This document shows, one piece after another, positions 44,011 to 54,502 of a DNA stretch of 64,000 bases; position 1 is the first letter of the stretch, and each line of letters begins with the position of its first letter. Both the position numbers and the translations under genes were made by a program. The notes under the pieces are model-generated. The model was not told the origin of the DNA and did no database searches. It was given only the letters and a program-made list of their open reading frames with translations. This DNA comes from Xanthomarina arctica. GTDB taxonomy: Bacteria > Bacteroidota > Bacteroidia > Flavobacteriales > Flavobacteriaceae. The DNA is taken from NCBI RefSeq assembly GCF_014638915.1, contig NZ_BMFQ01000004.1:409604-473603 (forward strand), given 5' to 3'.

Positions 44011-45558
44011 ATGAAACAACCAAATCAAATTAAAGGATATCAAGTAGATAAAAGCACGATTATTAATCTAGAGAGGGGTAAAATCCCGCCTCAAGCACTT
44101 GATTTAGAAGAGGTTGTGTTAGGTGCGATGATGATTGATAAAAAAGGTGTCGATGAAGTAATCGATATTTTAAGTCCGGATGCTTTCTACAAAGAAGCCC
44201 ATCAACACATCTTTGAAGCTATATTTCAGTTGTTTGAAAATAGTGAGCCAGTCGACTTATTAACCGTTTCTAGTCAATTAAAGAAAAATCGCAAACTAGA
44301 TTTGGTTGGTGGAGATTTTTACCTTATTTCATTGACTCAAAAGGTGTCTTCTTCAGCTCACATTGAGTTTCATGCACGTATTATATTACAAAAATTTATT
44401 CAGCGTAGTTTAATAAAAATTTCAAATGAAATTATCGAAGATTCATACGATGAAACTCAAGATGTTTTCGATTTATTAGATCGCGCAGAATCTAAATTAT
44501 ACGAGGTTACACAAGGAAATATAAAAAAATCTAGTGAAACGGCTCAAGAATTAGTAATTCAAGCAAAAAAGAAAATTGAAGAAATTTCCAACAAGGAAGG
44601 TTTAAGTGGAATACCTTCAGGTTTTACCAAATTAGATAAATTGACTTCGGGCTGGCAAGAAAGTGATTTAATTATTGTCGCTGCTCGTCCAGGTATGGGA
44701 AAAACAGCCTTAACCTTGTCCATGGCAAGAAATATAGCTGTTACTCAAAATATTCCTGTAGCTTTCTTCTCTTTAGAGATGGCATCAGTACAATTAATTA
44801 TGCGTTTAATTTCTAGTGAAACCGGCTTATCTTCAGAAAAACTAAGAACTGGAAAATTAGAAAAACACGAATGGGAACAATTAAATGTGAAAGTTAAGAG
44901 CTTAGAAAAAGCCCCTTTATTTATTGATGATACGCCTTCGCTTTCTATTTTCGATTTAAGAGCCAAAGCGAGACGTTTGGCTTCACAACATGGTATAAAA
45001 CTTATTGTAGTAGATTATTTGCAATTAATGACAGCTGGTGGAAGTCAGAAAGGTGGAGGTAATAGAGAGCAAGAGATTTCTACAATCTCTCGAAACCTAA
45101 AAGCTTTAGCAAAAGAATTGAGTATTCCTGTAATTGCATTATCTCAATTATCTCGTGCTGTAGAAACTCGTGGTGGAAGCAAAAGACCTTTACTTTCTGA
45201 CCTTCGTGAATCAGGAGCTATCGAGCAAGATGCAGATATTGTATCTTTTATTTACAGACCAGAATATTATAAAATTGACGAATGGGACGATGAAGAAAGA
45301 TCTCCAACCGAGGGTCAAGCAGAGTTTATTATTGCAAAACACAGAAATGGTGGTTTGGATAGCATTCGATTAAAATTTGTAGGTCATTTAGGTAAATTTG
45401 ACAATTTAGATGATTTTGATACGCCTTTCGGACAGGAGTTTCATTCTAAAATGAATGCCGCTGCAAACGATAATACATTTTCACCTGATAAGTTTCCATC
45501 TCCATCAGCTGATGATGCTTTTGGTGCACCAGAAGAAGATAACGACGTGCCATTTTAA
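44011..45558 (+). CDS. dnaB: Replicative DNA helicase DnaB
   Basis: 515 residues. N-terminal DnaB domain (PPQALDLEEVVLGAMM), then the RecA-like motor with Walker A AARPGMGKTA (~residues 228-237), Walker B IKLIVVDYLQLM, ALSQLSRAVE and the arginine-finger region SDLRESGAIEQDADIV. It is the main fork helicase. The acidic C-terminus is normal. No intein is present. Confidence 0.97.
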   Translation: MKQPNQIKGYQVDKSTIINLERGKIPPQALDLEEVVLGAMMIDKKGVDEVIDILSPDAFYKEAHQHIFEAIFQLFENSEPVDLLTVSSQLKKNRKLDLVGGDFYLISLTQKVSSSAHIEFHARIILQKFIQRSLIKISNEIIEDSYDETQDVFDLLDRAESKLYEVTQGNIKKSSETAQELVIQAKKKIEEISNKEGLSGIPSGFTKLDKLTSGWQESDLIIVAARPGMGKTALTLSMARNIAVTQNIPVAFFSLEMASVQLIMRLISSETGLSSEKLRTGKLEKHEWEQLNVKVKSLEKAPLFIDDTPSLSIFDLRAKARRLASQHGIKLIVVDYLQLMTAGGSQKGGGNREQEISTISRNLKALAKELSIPVIALSQLSRAVETRGGSKRPLLSDLRESGAIEQDADIVSFIYRPEYYKIDEWDDEERSPTEGQAEFIIAKHRNGGLDSIRLKFVGHLGKFDNLDDFDTPFGQEFHSKMNAAANDNTFSPDKFPSPSADDAFGAPEEDNDVPF

Positions 45559-45589
45559 AATTCCCAAGTTTTTTATATAACAAAGCCTT

Positions 45590-46624
45590 ATGGACAAATT
45601 AAGAACCACAAATATTTTATTACTAGTTATTGTTGTACCCTTAGTTTTTTATCTTTTAAAAATTCTATCATTTATATTTATTCCATTGGTATTCTCAATG
45701 TTTATTGCTTTGTTGTTTTTACCTATAATGCGATGGTTAACTAAAAAGAACATTCCTAAATTTATTAGTATTGCAATCATTATTCTATTGATTGCTGCAG
45801 GAGTGAAAATTGGTGTGGAATTAATCAAACTTTCTAGTTATGAAATACTTAATTCAGATTCTAATTTCTTTTTAAAAGCTGAACAAAAGATTGATAATTT
45901 ATGGTTTGCAGCCCAAGAAACTTTTGGATTTCAAATAGGTGATAAAGAGAATGTTTTAACGCAGTTAGTTGCTAATGATAACTTAGGCGAAACCTTAAAT
46001 TTTGTTCAAAAAACCCTAACCATGATTCTTATGACCATCTTTTTCGTGGTTTTGTGGCTAGCAGAATCTATTAACATTCAGAAAGTATTAAATAGTACCA
46101 TTTTTAAGCAACGTATTACCTCTGTAAAAACATTTCTTAAAATTGAAAAAGACCTTATTAAATTCATTAAAGTAAAGTTTCTTGTAAGTTTGGCAACTGG
46201 GATAGGGACTGGTTTGGCTTGTCTGTTTTTTGATGTTAGTTTTCCTATATTCTGGGGCCTATTTGCTTTTATAATAAATTTTGTACAAATGGTAGGCTCT
46301 ATCATTACAGTCGTATTATTATCCTTATTTGCCTTTATAGAATTTGATCCAACAAGTACCTTAGCCTTTTTTATCATATCAATTACAGGCGTCCAAGTCT
46401 TATTTGGATCTATTTTGGAGCCTATTTTTATGGGAAAATCCTTTTCACTAAACGTCATTACTGTTTTGGTTATGCTTATGCTTTGGGGCTTTCTCTGGGG
46501 TGTTCCAGGTTTAATAATGGCAATCCCTATAACGGTCTTTATAAAAATTATCTTAGACCAATTTCCTGAAACTAAAGTAATCTCTAGTATTATTTCAGGA
46601 AACAATAAAAAAAGCATTGGTTAA
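45590..46624 (+). CDS. AI-2E family transporter
   Basis: 344 residues, eight-helix membrane protein. The family signature near the end is WGFLWGVPGLIMAIPITVF, preceded by LFGSILEPIFMGKSFSLN. Members include Na+/H+ antiporters and exporters; the substrate here is unknown. It follows dnaB by 31 nt and may be co-transcribed. Confidence 0.92.
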   Translation: MDKLRTTNILLLVIVVPLVFYLLKILSFIFIPLVFSMFIALLFLPIMRWLTKKNIPKFISIAIIILLIAAGVKIGVELIKLSSYEILNSDSNFFLKAEQKIDNLWFAAQETFGFQIGDKENVLTQLVANDNLGETLNFVQKTLTMILMTIFFVVLWLAESINIQKVLNSTIFKQRITSVKTFLKIEKDLIKFIKVKFLVSLATGIGTGLACLFFDVSFPIFWGLFAFIINFVQMVGSIITVVLLSLFAFIEFDPTSTLAFFIISITGVQVLFGSILEPIFMGKSFSLNVITVLVMLMLWGFLWGVPGLIMAIPITVFIKIILDQFPETKVISSIISGNNKKSIG

Positions 46625-46674
46625 AGTTTATTAAAAACCAATTAAGAGGAGTTATTTTTAAGTATATTTCAACT

Positions 46675-47931
46675 GTGAAAAATCTAGCATTCATCTTCGT
46701 TTTATTGTTTTCGTTAAATACATTTGGCTCATATATCCTAATCCCAATGGATGCTGAGACACAGAAAAATCATTTAAAAGCTTATGGGATAACCTACTGG
46801 ACTTTAGAAAAACAGCTAAAGGTAAAATGGTTGTTAAATTATAGAGGAGGTTCATTTTTATTACCAGATACAGAAGAAATTCAACGTGAATGCCAAATAC
46901 GAGGTGTTTCATTTGAAATATTGTCTGATGCTAAAACAGAATCTATTCTTGAAAAAATTAGCAGTCCAAGTGAAAACATGGAAGCGGTAGTTCTAGAAAA
47001 GGCACCCAGAATTGCTGTCTATTCTCCCAAGGGTAATTTACCTTGGGACGATGCTGTAACCATGGTTTTAACTTATGCCGAGATTCCTTATGAAACCATT
47101 TATGATGAAGAAGTCTTAAATGATGCACTATTATTGTACGACTGGTTGCATTTACATCACGAAGATTTTACTGGACAATTTGGAAAATTTTATGCCAATT
47201 ATAGAACGGCCGCTTGGTATATTGAAGAAAAAAAAGAAGCCGAAGCTTTAGCTACCAAATTAGGGTATGCCAAAGTATCTGAAGAAAAACTAGCTGTATC
47301 ACTAAAAATTAGAGATTATGTTATTGGTGGAGGTTTTATGTTTGCCATGTGCAGTGCAACAGATAGTTTTGATATAGCTTTATCGGCAGAGGGCGTAGAT
47401 ATTTGTGAACCTATGTTCGATGGAGATCCAAGTGACGCCAATTATCAAGCAAAGATAAATTACAATAATACATTTGCCTTTAAGGATTTCACCTTAGAAA
47501 GAAACCCGATGGTTTATGAGTTTTCATCCATAGATATGACTCAGAAAAGACAAATCCCAAAAATGACAGACTATTTCACGCTTATGGATTTCTCTGCCAA
47601 ATGGGATCCAATTCCAACTATGTTATGTCAAAACCACACAGCTTTGGTAAAAGGTTTTATGGGCCAAACAACGTCTTTTACACGAGATGAAATAAAATCT
47701 AATGTCTTAGTTTTAGGTGAAAACAAAACCAATGGCGAGGCAAAATATGTCCATGGTATTAAAGGAAAAGGTTTTTTTACTTTTTATGGAGGTCATGATC
47801 CTGAAGATTACACCCACAAAGTTGGAGATCCTAAAACAGAATTGGATTTGTATCCAACCTCTCCAGGATATAGACTTATTTTGAATAATGTTTTGTTTCC
47901 AGCAGCCAAAAAGAAGAAGCAGAAAACCTAA
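46675..47931 (+). CDS. Secreted protein of unknown function (often named asparagine synthetase B in Bacteroidetes)
   Basis: 418 residues from a GTG start. Signal peptide KNLAFIFVLLFSLNTFGS followed by YILIPMDAETQKNHLKAYG. A central part (RIAVYSPKGNLPWDDAVTMV, DYVIGGGFMFAMCSATDS) resembles glutamine-amidotransferase-like folds. I recall proteins starting this way carrying the name asparagine synthetase B, but no AsnB domain, and no N-terminal nucleophile Cys, is visible, so that name should not be trusted. It precedes the TPR histidine kinase by 1 nt. Confidence 0.55.
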   Translation: MKNLAFIFVLLFSLNTFGSYILIPMDAETQKNHLKAYGITYWTLEKQLKVKWLLNYRGGSFLLPDTEEIQRECQIRGVSFEILSDAKTESILEKISSPSENMEAVVLEKAPRIAVYSPKGNLPWDDAVTMVLTYAEIPYETIYDEEVLNDALLLYDWLHLHHEDFTGQFGKFYANYRTAAWYIEEKKEAEALATKLGYAKVSEEKLAVSLKIRDYVIGGGFMFAMCSATDSFDIALSAEGVDICEPMFDGDPSDANYQAKINYNNTFAFKDFTLERNPMVYEFSSIDMTQKRQIPKMTDYFTLMDFSAKWDPIPTMLCQNHTALVKGFMGQTTSFTRDEIKSNVLVLGENKTNGEAKYVHGIKGKGFFTFYGGHDPEDYTHKVGDPKTELDLYPTSPGYRLILNNVLFPAAKKKKQKT

Positions 47932-47932
47932 T

Positions 47933-49630
47933 ATGAGGTCTGTATTATTTATTTTAACGTTTTTGTTTTTGCAAGTATCATTCTCTCAAAATGATACTAT
48001 AGTAGATTTTGGGCAAAGTTTACTAAATGAAAACCGATTAGATATTGCCATTTCTTATTATAATAAGCATTTAATTGTTTCACAAAACGATGAACAGAGT
48101 ATCCATTTGCTTTTAGGCTTAGCAGAAGCTTATAAGTTGCAATTAAATTACAGTGAAGCAAGTAAATATTATACTAGAGCTTTTGAAGAAATTGAGCTTT
48201 CAAATAACACACAATTAAAATTCTTTTATTATGTTAAAATGGCTGAGTTTTACAGGAAAAGAACCTTGTTTAAAGAGGCTGCAGTAGAACTCAAAAAAGC
48301 GGACATCATCTTGAAGAGTCATCAAATTGATGATGTGTATCTCTCTAATTTTTACGGTCGAAAAGCGGCCCTTTTTACTGAATATTATTTTATACAAGAC
48401 TCTACTTTGTATTATGCTAGTAAAGCTTTAAAGCTAGCAGAAAAAGTGAATGATAAGGACGGCGTTTTTTATTCGTCATTAGAGATTTCAGGTGTTTACG
48501 AGGACAAAAAAGAATTTCAAAATGCTATTAAGTCTTTAGAGACCTTAATAAAATATTCTGAGGATAATAAGCTCATTCAGCAACAAGTTGATGCTTATAT
48601 AAATTACACTAGAATTTTAATAAAAGACAATCAATTAGAAAAGGCTTTGCGTGAATGCTTAAAAGCACTGGAATTTGCAAAAGAGAATGAACTGTTTTAT
48701 GGTGAAATTCTCTTTACAGATAATATTAGAAATATTTATAAAAAACTGGGAAATATAACCAAAGCTTATCAATATTTGGAAATTAGATTAGATCTTACAG
48801 ATAAGTATTATAAAATTGAACATGATAATTTTTTGTTTGATCTTGAAGAAAAATACAAGCTGTCTGAAAAAGAAAATCAAATTACAATTAATAATCTTGA
48901 AATTGAAAACAAGAATAAAGCTTTAGAGACAAACAAAAGGCAACTGTTTATTAGCTTTGCTCTACTTTTAGCTGCCATTGGAATTTCTGTTCTAATTGCT
49001 TATTTCTTAAAAAAAGAAAAGAGGAGTAATAAGCGACTTCAACGTTTATCTCAGGAAAATAAGTTTTTATTAAGTGAGGCAAACCATCGAATTAATAATA
49101 ATTTACAATTGATGGTTATTCTTATCTCAGATCAATTAAAAAAAACACCTAAAAAACGAAATTTTCAACTTAAAAGTATCTTGACAAAAGTTGAGGCAAT
49201 TTCTACATTGCATAAGCATTTGTATAAAAATGAGGATAAAAACAAAGTGGATGTTTGTAGTTATTTGAATGACGTGAAAACAGGTTTTTTTCAGGTATTT
49301 AAGGAAAATAATATTGAAACTAATTTTAATATTGCCCCGGTCCAGATCCCTTCAGATTACGCAATGTATTTCGGACTGTTACTTACCGAATTGTGTATAA
49401 ATTCCATTAAACATGCTTTTGAGAACCAAGAATACAAAGAGATTAATTTTGAATTAAAATACACGGATAGAATTATTTTTAAATATTCTGATAACGGAAC
49501 AACCCGTATGGATAATATTATTCAACCCAAACTGATAGATAAAATCTGCCGTCAATTAGAAATAGAATATGAAATTAATACGGAAAACGGCTTTTCTTTT
49601 TCCTTTGTAAAAGAAATAATAAATGACTAA
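47933..49630 (+). CDS. TPR-containing sensor histidine kinase (HisKA_2 type)
   Basis: 565 residues from ATG at 47933, which starts a good signal peptide (MRSVLFILTFLFLQVSFSQ). Periplasmic TPR-like helices (~30-320), a TM segment (~345-365), then the DHp helix EANHRINNNLQLM with His385 and a HATPase domain with the N-box LLTELCINSIKHAF; the G boxes are weak (DNGTT, NGFSFSF). It should phosphorylate the LytTR regulator next to it (overlap 8 nt). Confidence 0.9.
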   Translation: MRSVLFILTFLFLQVSFSQNDTIVDFGQSLLNENRLDIAISYYNKHLIVSQNDEQSIHLLLGLAEAYKLQLNYSEASKYYTRAFEEIELSNNTQLKFFYYVKMAEFYRKRTLFKEAAVELKKADIILKSHQIDDVYLSNFYGRKAALFTEYYFIQDSTLYYASKALKLAEKVNDKDGVFYSSLEISGVYEDKKEFQNAIKSLETLIKYSEDNKLIQQQVDAYINYTRILIKDNQLEKALRECLKALEFAKENELFYGEILFTDNIRNIYKKLGNITKAYQYLEIRLDLTDKYYKIEHDNFLFDLEEKYKLSEKENQITINNLEIENKNKALETNKRQLFISFALLLAAIGISVLIAYFLKKEKRSNKRLQRLSQENKFLLSEANHRINNNLQLMVILISDQLKKTPKKRNFQLKSILTKVEAISTLHKHLYKNEDKNKVDVCSYLNDVKTGFFQVFKENNIETNFNIAPVQIPSDYAMYFGLLLTELCINSIKHAFENQEYKEINFELKYTDRIIFKYSDNGTTRMDNIIQPKLIDKICRQLEIEYEINTENGFSFSFVKEIIND

Positions 49631-50291
49631 AGAGCAAAATATAAAAATTCTTATTGTTGAAGATGAAGTAATAATTGCAGAATATATAGCAGAACTTTTA
49701 CAAGATGAACATTTTTCAAACATTAAAATAGCTAAGAATAAAGAAATAGCTTTAACAGAGATGACTTCTTTTTTACCAGATATCATTTTAATGGACATTA
49801 ATTTGAAAGGTGTCAATTCTGGAATAGAATTATCTAAAGTTAAAAATAAAAATGCAACAGTTATTTTTATAACTGGGCAACATGATTTTGCATTAATGAG
49901 TGAAGCATTAAAAACCAATCCGGATGCTTATTTAACTAAACCCATCAAAAAAGTAGATGTTTTGGCCGCAATAAGGTTGGCTATGCAAAAAAAGCAGTCC
50001 AAAAACTTTCAATTTAAAGATGGTTATGATCTTGTTACTTTAGAATTTTTCGATATAAGATTTGTTGTTGCAGATGGTAATTATGTTAATATTCACACTA
50101 CCTCAAAAAAATATACCATACGTCAATCTTTATTGGCTATCGCTGAAAGTCTACCTTCCGATATTTTTAAACAATCGCATCGATCTTATATTGTGAATAA
50201 AATCAAAGTGGAGCGAATTACACCAAATTCAGTAATTATTAATGGAACAGAAATACCCTTGTCCAGATCTTATGCAAAGCACTTTAAGTAG
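49623..50291 (+). CDS. LytTR-family response regulator
   Basis: 222 residues. The receiver domain has the acidic pair Glu13/Asp14, phosphoacceptor Asp58 in ILMDINL, Thr84 and Lys106. The LytTR DNA-binding domain (~125-222) includes VADGNYVNIHTTSKKY and FKQSHRSYIVN. It overlaps the kinase gene by 8 nt and lies 97 nt upstream of a large adhesin gene, its likely target. A broken copy of its 3' end lies at 54901-55111. Confidence 0.92.
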   Translation: MTKEQNIKILIVEDEVIIAEYIAELLQDEHFSNIKIAKNKEIALTEMTSFLPDIILMDINLKGVNSGIELSKVKNKNATVIFITGQHDFALMSEALKTNPDAYLTKPIKKVDVLAAIRLAMQKKQSKNFQFKDGYDLVTLEFFDIRFVVADGNYVNIHTTSKKYTIRQSLLAIAESLPSDIFKQSHRSYIVNKIKVERITPNSVIINGTEIPLSRSYAKHFK

Positions 50292-50351
50292 TTATTGGAA
50301 TACAAAATAATGCATTTCAACCCTTTTTATTTGTATTTCATAGATAAATAC

Positions 50352-50384
50352 TTAGATTTGGCCCAATTATAAACCCAAATCTAA
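50352..50384 (+). promoter_or_regulatory. Leader hairpin in front of adhesin 1
   Basis: TTAGATTTGG and CCAAATCTAA pair, ending 4 nt before the ATG at 50389. The same hairpin occurs before adhesin 2. Confidence 0.6.
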
Positions 50385-50388
50385 TTTT

Positions 50389-53300
50389 ATGAAACTAAAA
50401 ATTTACTTTTTATTCTTTTTAATGTGTTTTAGCTTAATTGGCTATGCTCAAAATTTCGACCATATATATTCAGATACAGTTGAAGGTTCTGCTGTTGAAA
50501 TAAATTTTAACGATATCAGTGCCTGTCAATCTAATGTAGTGTTAAATATTACTGAATTTCGGAATTTATCATATCCAACTAATCTTTGTGCCAATCTTTT
50601 TGTTAAATATAAAGTTTTTGTCAATGATGTAGAAATTGGGGATTATTGTACAGGAGAAGCGCAATCTTTTGATTTGTCAACTTATGGCGCAATAAATAAT
50701 GTAAAAATAGTGGGTTATAATACTTACAATGATATTGATGATACCATAAAAATAAATGCTAATTTAGTAGTAAGCTCTTCTCTAGTAGCTATGCCAGCCA
50801 CTAGTCCAACAACATCAGAGCTCTCATATTGTTTAAATACTTCTGCTACAGCTTTAACAGCAACCTTAACAGGAGGAGCAACTAGATTAAAATGGTACAC
50901 AACGAATTCTGGAGGATTGCCATCTAATTCAGTAATTCCAAACACATCTGTATTAGGCTCAACTATATATTGGGTTTCACAAGCAGATGCCGTCGGTTGT
51001 GAAAGTGAGAGAAGTTCGGTTGTTGTCACTGTATATGACACTCCTAATATACCTACAGCAGAAGCTCAAGAATTCTGTGAAAGTAGAACAGTTGCAGATT
51101 TAGTACCAGAACCAAGTGCTACAATAGTATGGTATGATGTAGAAACAGAAGGTGTAATCTTAAGCTCTACTTCAGAGTTAACAACAGGAACATATTATGT
51201 TTCAGAAGTGAATGCTAATGGTTGCGAAAGTGAAAGAGTTTCCGTTAATGTTTCTGTTAATTCTATTTTAGCACCAATAGCAGAAGCTCAAGCTTTTTGT
51301 GGCGTTGCAACCGTTGCAGATTTATTACCAGAATCTAGTTCAACTATAATTTGGTATGATTTACAGACGGAAGGTTCCCCATTAAGTTCTACTACATCTT
51401 TAACAGCAGGAACATATTATGTTTCAGAAACAAATGCGAATGGATGTGAAAGTGAAAGAACTGCAGTTAATATTTCAATAAACGGAGTGCCACATGCACC
51501 AACAGCAAATAGCGTACAAATTTATACTAGTGAAGCAACTATTGCAGACTTAACAGCTACAGGTACAGGCTTACTTTGGTATGATGTTGCTACAAATGGC
51601 ACGTCTTTAGACTTAACTGTCAGTTTAGTAGATGGTACTACGTATTATGTAAGTCAAACCACCACATGTGGAGAAAGCTTAAAAACAGCAATAACCGTTA
51701 AGGAAATTAGCGAAGCATCACAAGCCTTTTGTGGGTCTGCAACCGTAGAGAATTTAACGAGCACACCTTCTGCAGATGCAACCGTTAGTTGGTACTCAGA
51801 AGCTACAGGAGGTACTGCATTAGAGAATACTACAGCACTTGCAACAGGGACATATTATATTGAAGAATCGATGACAGGTTCTGTCACTACTTTATTAAGT
51901 GATTTATATAATCCAACTGGAGTTGCTGTTCAATCTGGTGGAAAAATTCTGCTATCAGATTATAATGGTAGTTCCATTATACGTATGAATGCAGATGGAA
52001 CCAATATCGAAACCTTAGGAAACGGATTTGAGAGTGCTCGAGATGTTGTCATTGAAGCCGATGGAAAAATTTTGGTGTTAGGTACAGGGGATATTCAACG
52101 AATGAATACAGATGGTTCAAATATAGAAACCTTAATTGAGGGTTATCTATATATAAATTCCGTAAGCGTTCAAGCAGATGGGAAAATTATTTTTTTCGAT
52201 TTTTATGAAGGTTCTTTAAAACGAATGAATGCTGATGGTACGGCAATAGAAACTTTAAATGACTATTTTGAATTAGATTCAGAACAAATTGCGATTCAAG
52301 CGGATGGAAAAATTGTGGTAGCAAATTTAGGGTTTAGATCAATTATGCGTTTCAATGCAGATGGTACTAACTTAGAAACTGTAGGAGGTGTTTTTGACTA
52401 TCCAACAGGAGTAGCCATTCAAGCAGATGGAAAGATTGTAGTCGCAACACAAAATGGTGAAATTAAACGAATGAACCCTGATGGTACAGGTCTAGAAACT
52501 ATAGCCAATGTTTCAAGTCCTGGAAAATTAGCTATTGAAGCAGATGGGAAAATTTTAGTGGTAGATGATAATACTATTAAACGTATCACGGAAGCTTATA
52601 CTTCCAATAGAGTTGCGGTTAGCGTAATAATTAATGAAGCGCCAGAAGCACCAACAGTATCAACTCCAGTAACCTATAACCAGGGTGATACTGCAAGTGC
52701 ATTAACAGCAACTTCAGGAGGTACAGGGTTATTGTGGTATACTTCAGAAACGGGAGATACAGCTTTAACCGAAGCACCAACACCAAATACAGATACTATT
52801 GGTTCAACGTCATATTGGGTAACTAGCACAAATGATAATGGTTGCGAAAGTGAACGTATTGAAATTGTGGTTACTATCTATAGTCCTGCAACTCACCTAA
52901 ATTTTGATGGAGTAAAAGATTATGTTGATTGTGAAAATATTTTGCCAGCTTCTTATACAAAAGAAGCATGGATTTCAATGAGCGCATTTACATCCGCTAA
53001 TAATATAATTTCAGGTTCAAATAATTCTGGACAACATGCTCTTTGGGTACCAAATGGTATATTATCTGCAGGCCACAATGGTAGTTGGAATGGAGTAGTG
53101 GATCCAGACATACTATCATTAAATACATGGTATCACGTAGCTGTTAGTTATGATAGCGCAACACAAGAAATGAAATTGTATAAAGACGGGATTTTAGTGG
53201 CTACAAATAATAATATTCCTGCTCCAATTAATGGAAATAAAGTTATTATAGGTGGTTATAGTCCTAGTGAAGGTAATTTCCTATGGAATGGCTCTATTGA

Positions 53301-54063
53301 TGATGTTCGTATTTGGGATGTTGTCAGAAGTGCAGATCAAATTAATAGTAGTAAAAATTGTGAATTACAAGGTTCAGAATCCAGCTTAGTCGCATATTAT
53401 AAATTTAATCAAGGTGGAGACACTGCTGATAACACAGCTATTACAACTCTAACGGATGCTACAGTAAATGCTCACGATGGAACATTAGCTAATTTCACCT
53501 TATCTGGAACAACAAGTAACTTTTTAGCGGGTTCTCCAATAACTACAGGTTCTACAATACCAAATGCTCCAACAACCACAACATCAATAACCTATGAGGT
53601 AGGAGATACAGCTAGCATATTAACAGCTACAACAGATGGTTCAGGGGTATTATGGTATACAACAGAAACGGGAGGAACTGGAGATGTAAATGCACCAACG
53701 CCAAGTACAGAAACCGTTGGTTCAACCTCCTATTGGGTAACCAGTACAAATGAGAACGGTTGCGAAAGTGAAAGAGTAGAAGTAGAGGTAACAGTAGAGG
53801 AGACCTTGGGAGTTAATGAAAATGAGATGTTAAAAAACATTAATATCTATCCAAACCCAACCAATGCGTATGTTACAATTACCTTACCAAATACACAAGA
53901 ATCCAAAATTACAGTTTACGATTTAAATGGAAGGTTGCTTTTAAACCAATCAAATACAAATGGTGATTTTAAAATAGATTTAAGCGCTTATCAAGCTGGT
54001 GTCTATCTCTTAAAAATTGAAGTAAATCAAAACCAAGTCATTAAAAGAATTATAAAGAACTAA
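50389..54063 (+). CDS. Large T9SS adhesin-like protein 1 (Ig-like, β-propeller, LamG)
   Basis: 1224 residues. Signal peptide ends near IGYAQ. Domain order: N-terminal module; three or four Ig-like repeats with AxAFCG, IIWYD, GTYYVSE and NGCESER; a second type of repeat; a six-blade-type β-propeller of NHL-like units (VAIQADGKIVVA, IKRMNADGT); further Ig-like repeats; a LamG-like domain (~residues 835-1010: LNFDGVKDYVDC, TWYHVAVSYDS, DDVRIWDVVR); and a type A T9SS domain (NINIYPNPTNAYVTITL). It probably binds surfaces or polymers. Much of it is shared with the next adhesin. Confidence 0.9.
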   Translation: MKLKIYFLFFLMCFSLIGYAQNFDHIYSDTVEGSAVEINFNDISACQSNVVLNITEFRNLSYPTNLCANLFVKYKVFVNDVEIGDYCTGEAQSFDLSTYGAINNVKIVGYNTYNDIDDTIKINANLVVSSSLVAMPATSPTTSELSYCLNTSATALTATLTGGATRLKWYTTNSGGLPSNSVIPNTSVLGSTIYWVSQADAVGCESERSSVVVTVYDTPNIPTAEAQEFCESRTVADLVPEPSATIVWYDVETEGVILSSTSELTTGTYYVSEVNANGCESERVSVNVSVNSILAPIAEAQAFCGVATVADLLPESSSTIIWYDLQTEGSPLSSTTSLTAGTYYVSETNANGCESERTAVNISINGVPHAPTANSVQIYTSEATIADLTATGTGLLWYDVATNGTSLDLTVSLVDGTTYYVSQTTTCGESLKTAITVKEISEASQAFCGSATVENLTSTPSADATVSWYSEATGGTALENTTALATGTYYIEESMTGSVTTLLSDLYNPTGVAVQSGGKILLSDYNGSSIIRMNADGTNIETLGNGFESARDVVIEADGKILVLGTGDIQRMNTDGSNIETLIEGYLYINSVSVQADGKIIFFDFYEGSLKRMNADGTAIETLNDYFELDSEQIAIQADGKIVVANLGFRSIMRFNADGTNLETVGGVFDYPTGVAIQADGKIVVATQNGEIKRMNPDGTGLETIANVSSPGKLAIEADGKILVVDDNTIKRITEAYTSNRVAVSVIINEAPEAPTVSTPVTYNQGDTASALTATSGGTGLLWYTSETGDTALTEAPTPNTDTIGSTSYWVTSTNDNGCESERIEIVVTIYSPATHLNFDGVKDYVDCENILPASYTKEAWISMSAFTSANNIISGSNNSGQHALWVPNGILSAGHNGSWNGVVDPDILSLNTWYHVAVSYDSATQEMKLYKDGILVATNNNIPAPINGNKVIIGGYSPSEGNFLWNGSIDDVRIWDVVRSADQINSSKNCELQGSESSLVAYYKFNQGGDTADNTAITTLTDATVNAHDGTLANFTLSGTTSNFLAGSPITTGSTIPNAPTTTTSITYEVGDTASILTATTDGSGVLWYTTETGGTGDVNAPTPSTETVGSTSYWVTSTNENGCESERVEVEVTVEETLGVNENEMLKNINIYPNPTNAYVTITLPNTQESKITVYDLNGRLLLNQSNTNGDFKIDLSAYQAGVYLLKIEVNQNQVIKRIIKN

Positions 54064-54087
54064 TAATAGTAATTTTAGATCTGGTTG

Positions 54088-54126
54088 AAAATGGCGATAC
54101 CCTTAACAGGTGTCGCTATTTTTTAT
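54088..54126 (+). terminator. Terminator after adhesin 1
   Basis: TGGCGATACC and GGTGTCGCTA pair with two wobble pairs and are followed by a T-run. An equivalent element follows adhesin 2 at 58119-58157. Confidence 0.75.
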
Positions 54127-54327
54127 AGAATAATTTTAAGATTCTAATCGACCTCTTTGTAAGACAGTGAAAGAGCCACTCACATACAAAGAATGGTATT
54201 TCAAAACAATTTTATCGTGTTTATTAAGAATAGATATTATATTAGATTTTACTAAGTTTTTAAAATCAATACTAAAAGTACTTGTATTCTACTTTGATTA
54301 TATAAAAAAACTGATTAAATAGCAGAG

Positions 54328-54365
54328 AAACAGCGTTCACCTTAATTGGTTGCGCTGTTTTTTAT
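54328..54365 (+). terminator. Second hairpin downstream of adhesin 1
   Basis: AAACAGCG and CGCTGTTT with an internal ACC/GGT pair and trailing T-run, conserved at 58367-58404 after adhesin 2. Its function is uncertain because no gene ends just before it. Confidence 0.5.
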
Positions 54366-54502
54366 GAAATTAATATTAGCTATATTCTCTTAACAAGAAA
54401 CTTTATCTAGGCTAGATTATGATCACTAATGCGCAAAATTATCTGTCCAAATACTTAACTAAATGTGCTTTTAACCTGAATAAATAATAGCATTACTTTT
54501 TT

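Noticed and set aside
46675..47931. Asparagine synthetase
   Set aside because: No AsnB synthase domain or PPi loop is visible; the name is probably an inherited label.
47888..47932. Longer N-terminus for the histidine kinase
   Set aside because: ATG at 47933 starts a good signal peptide; the extension is basic and overlaps the upstream gene.
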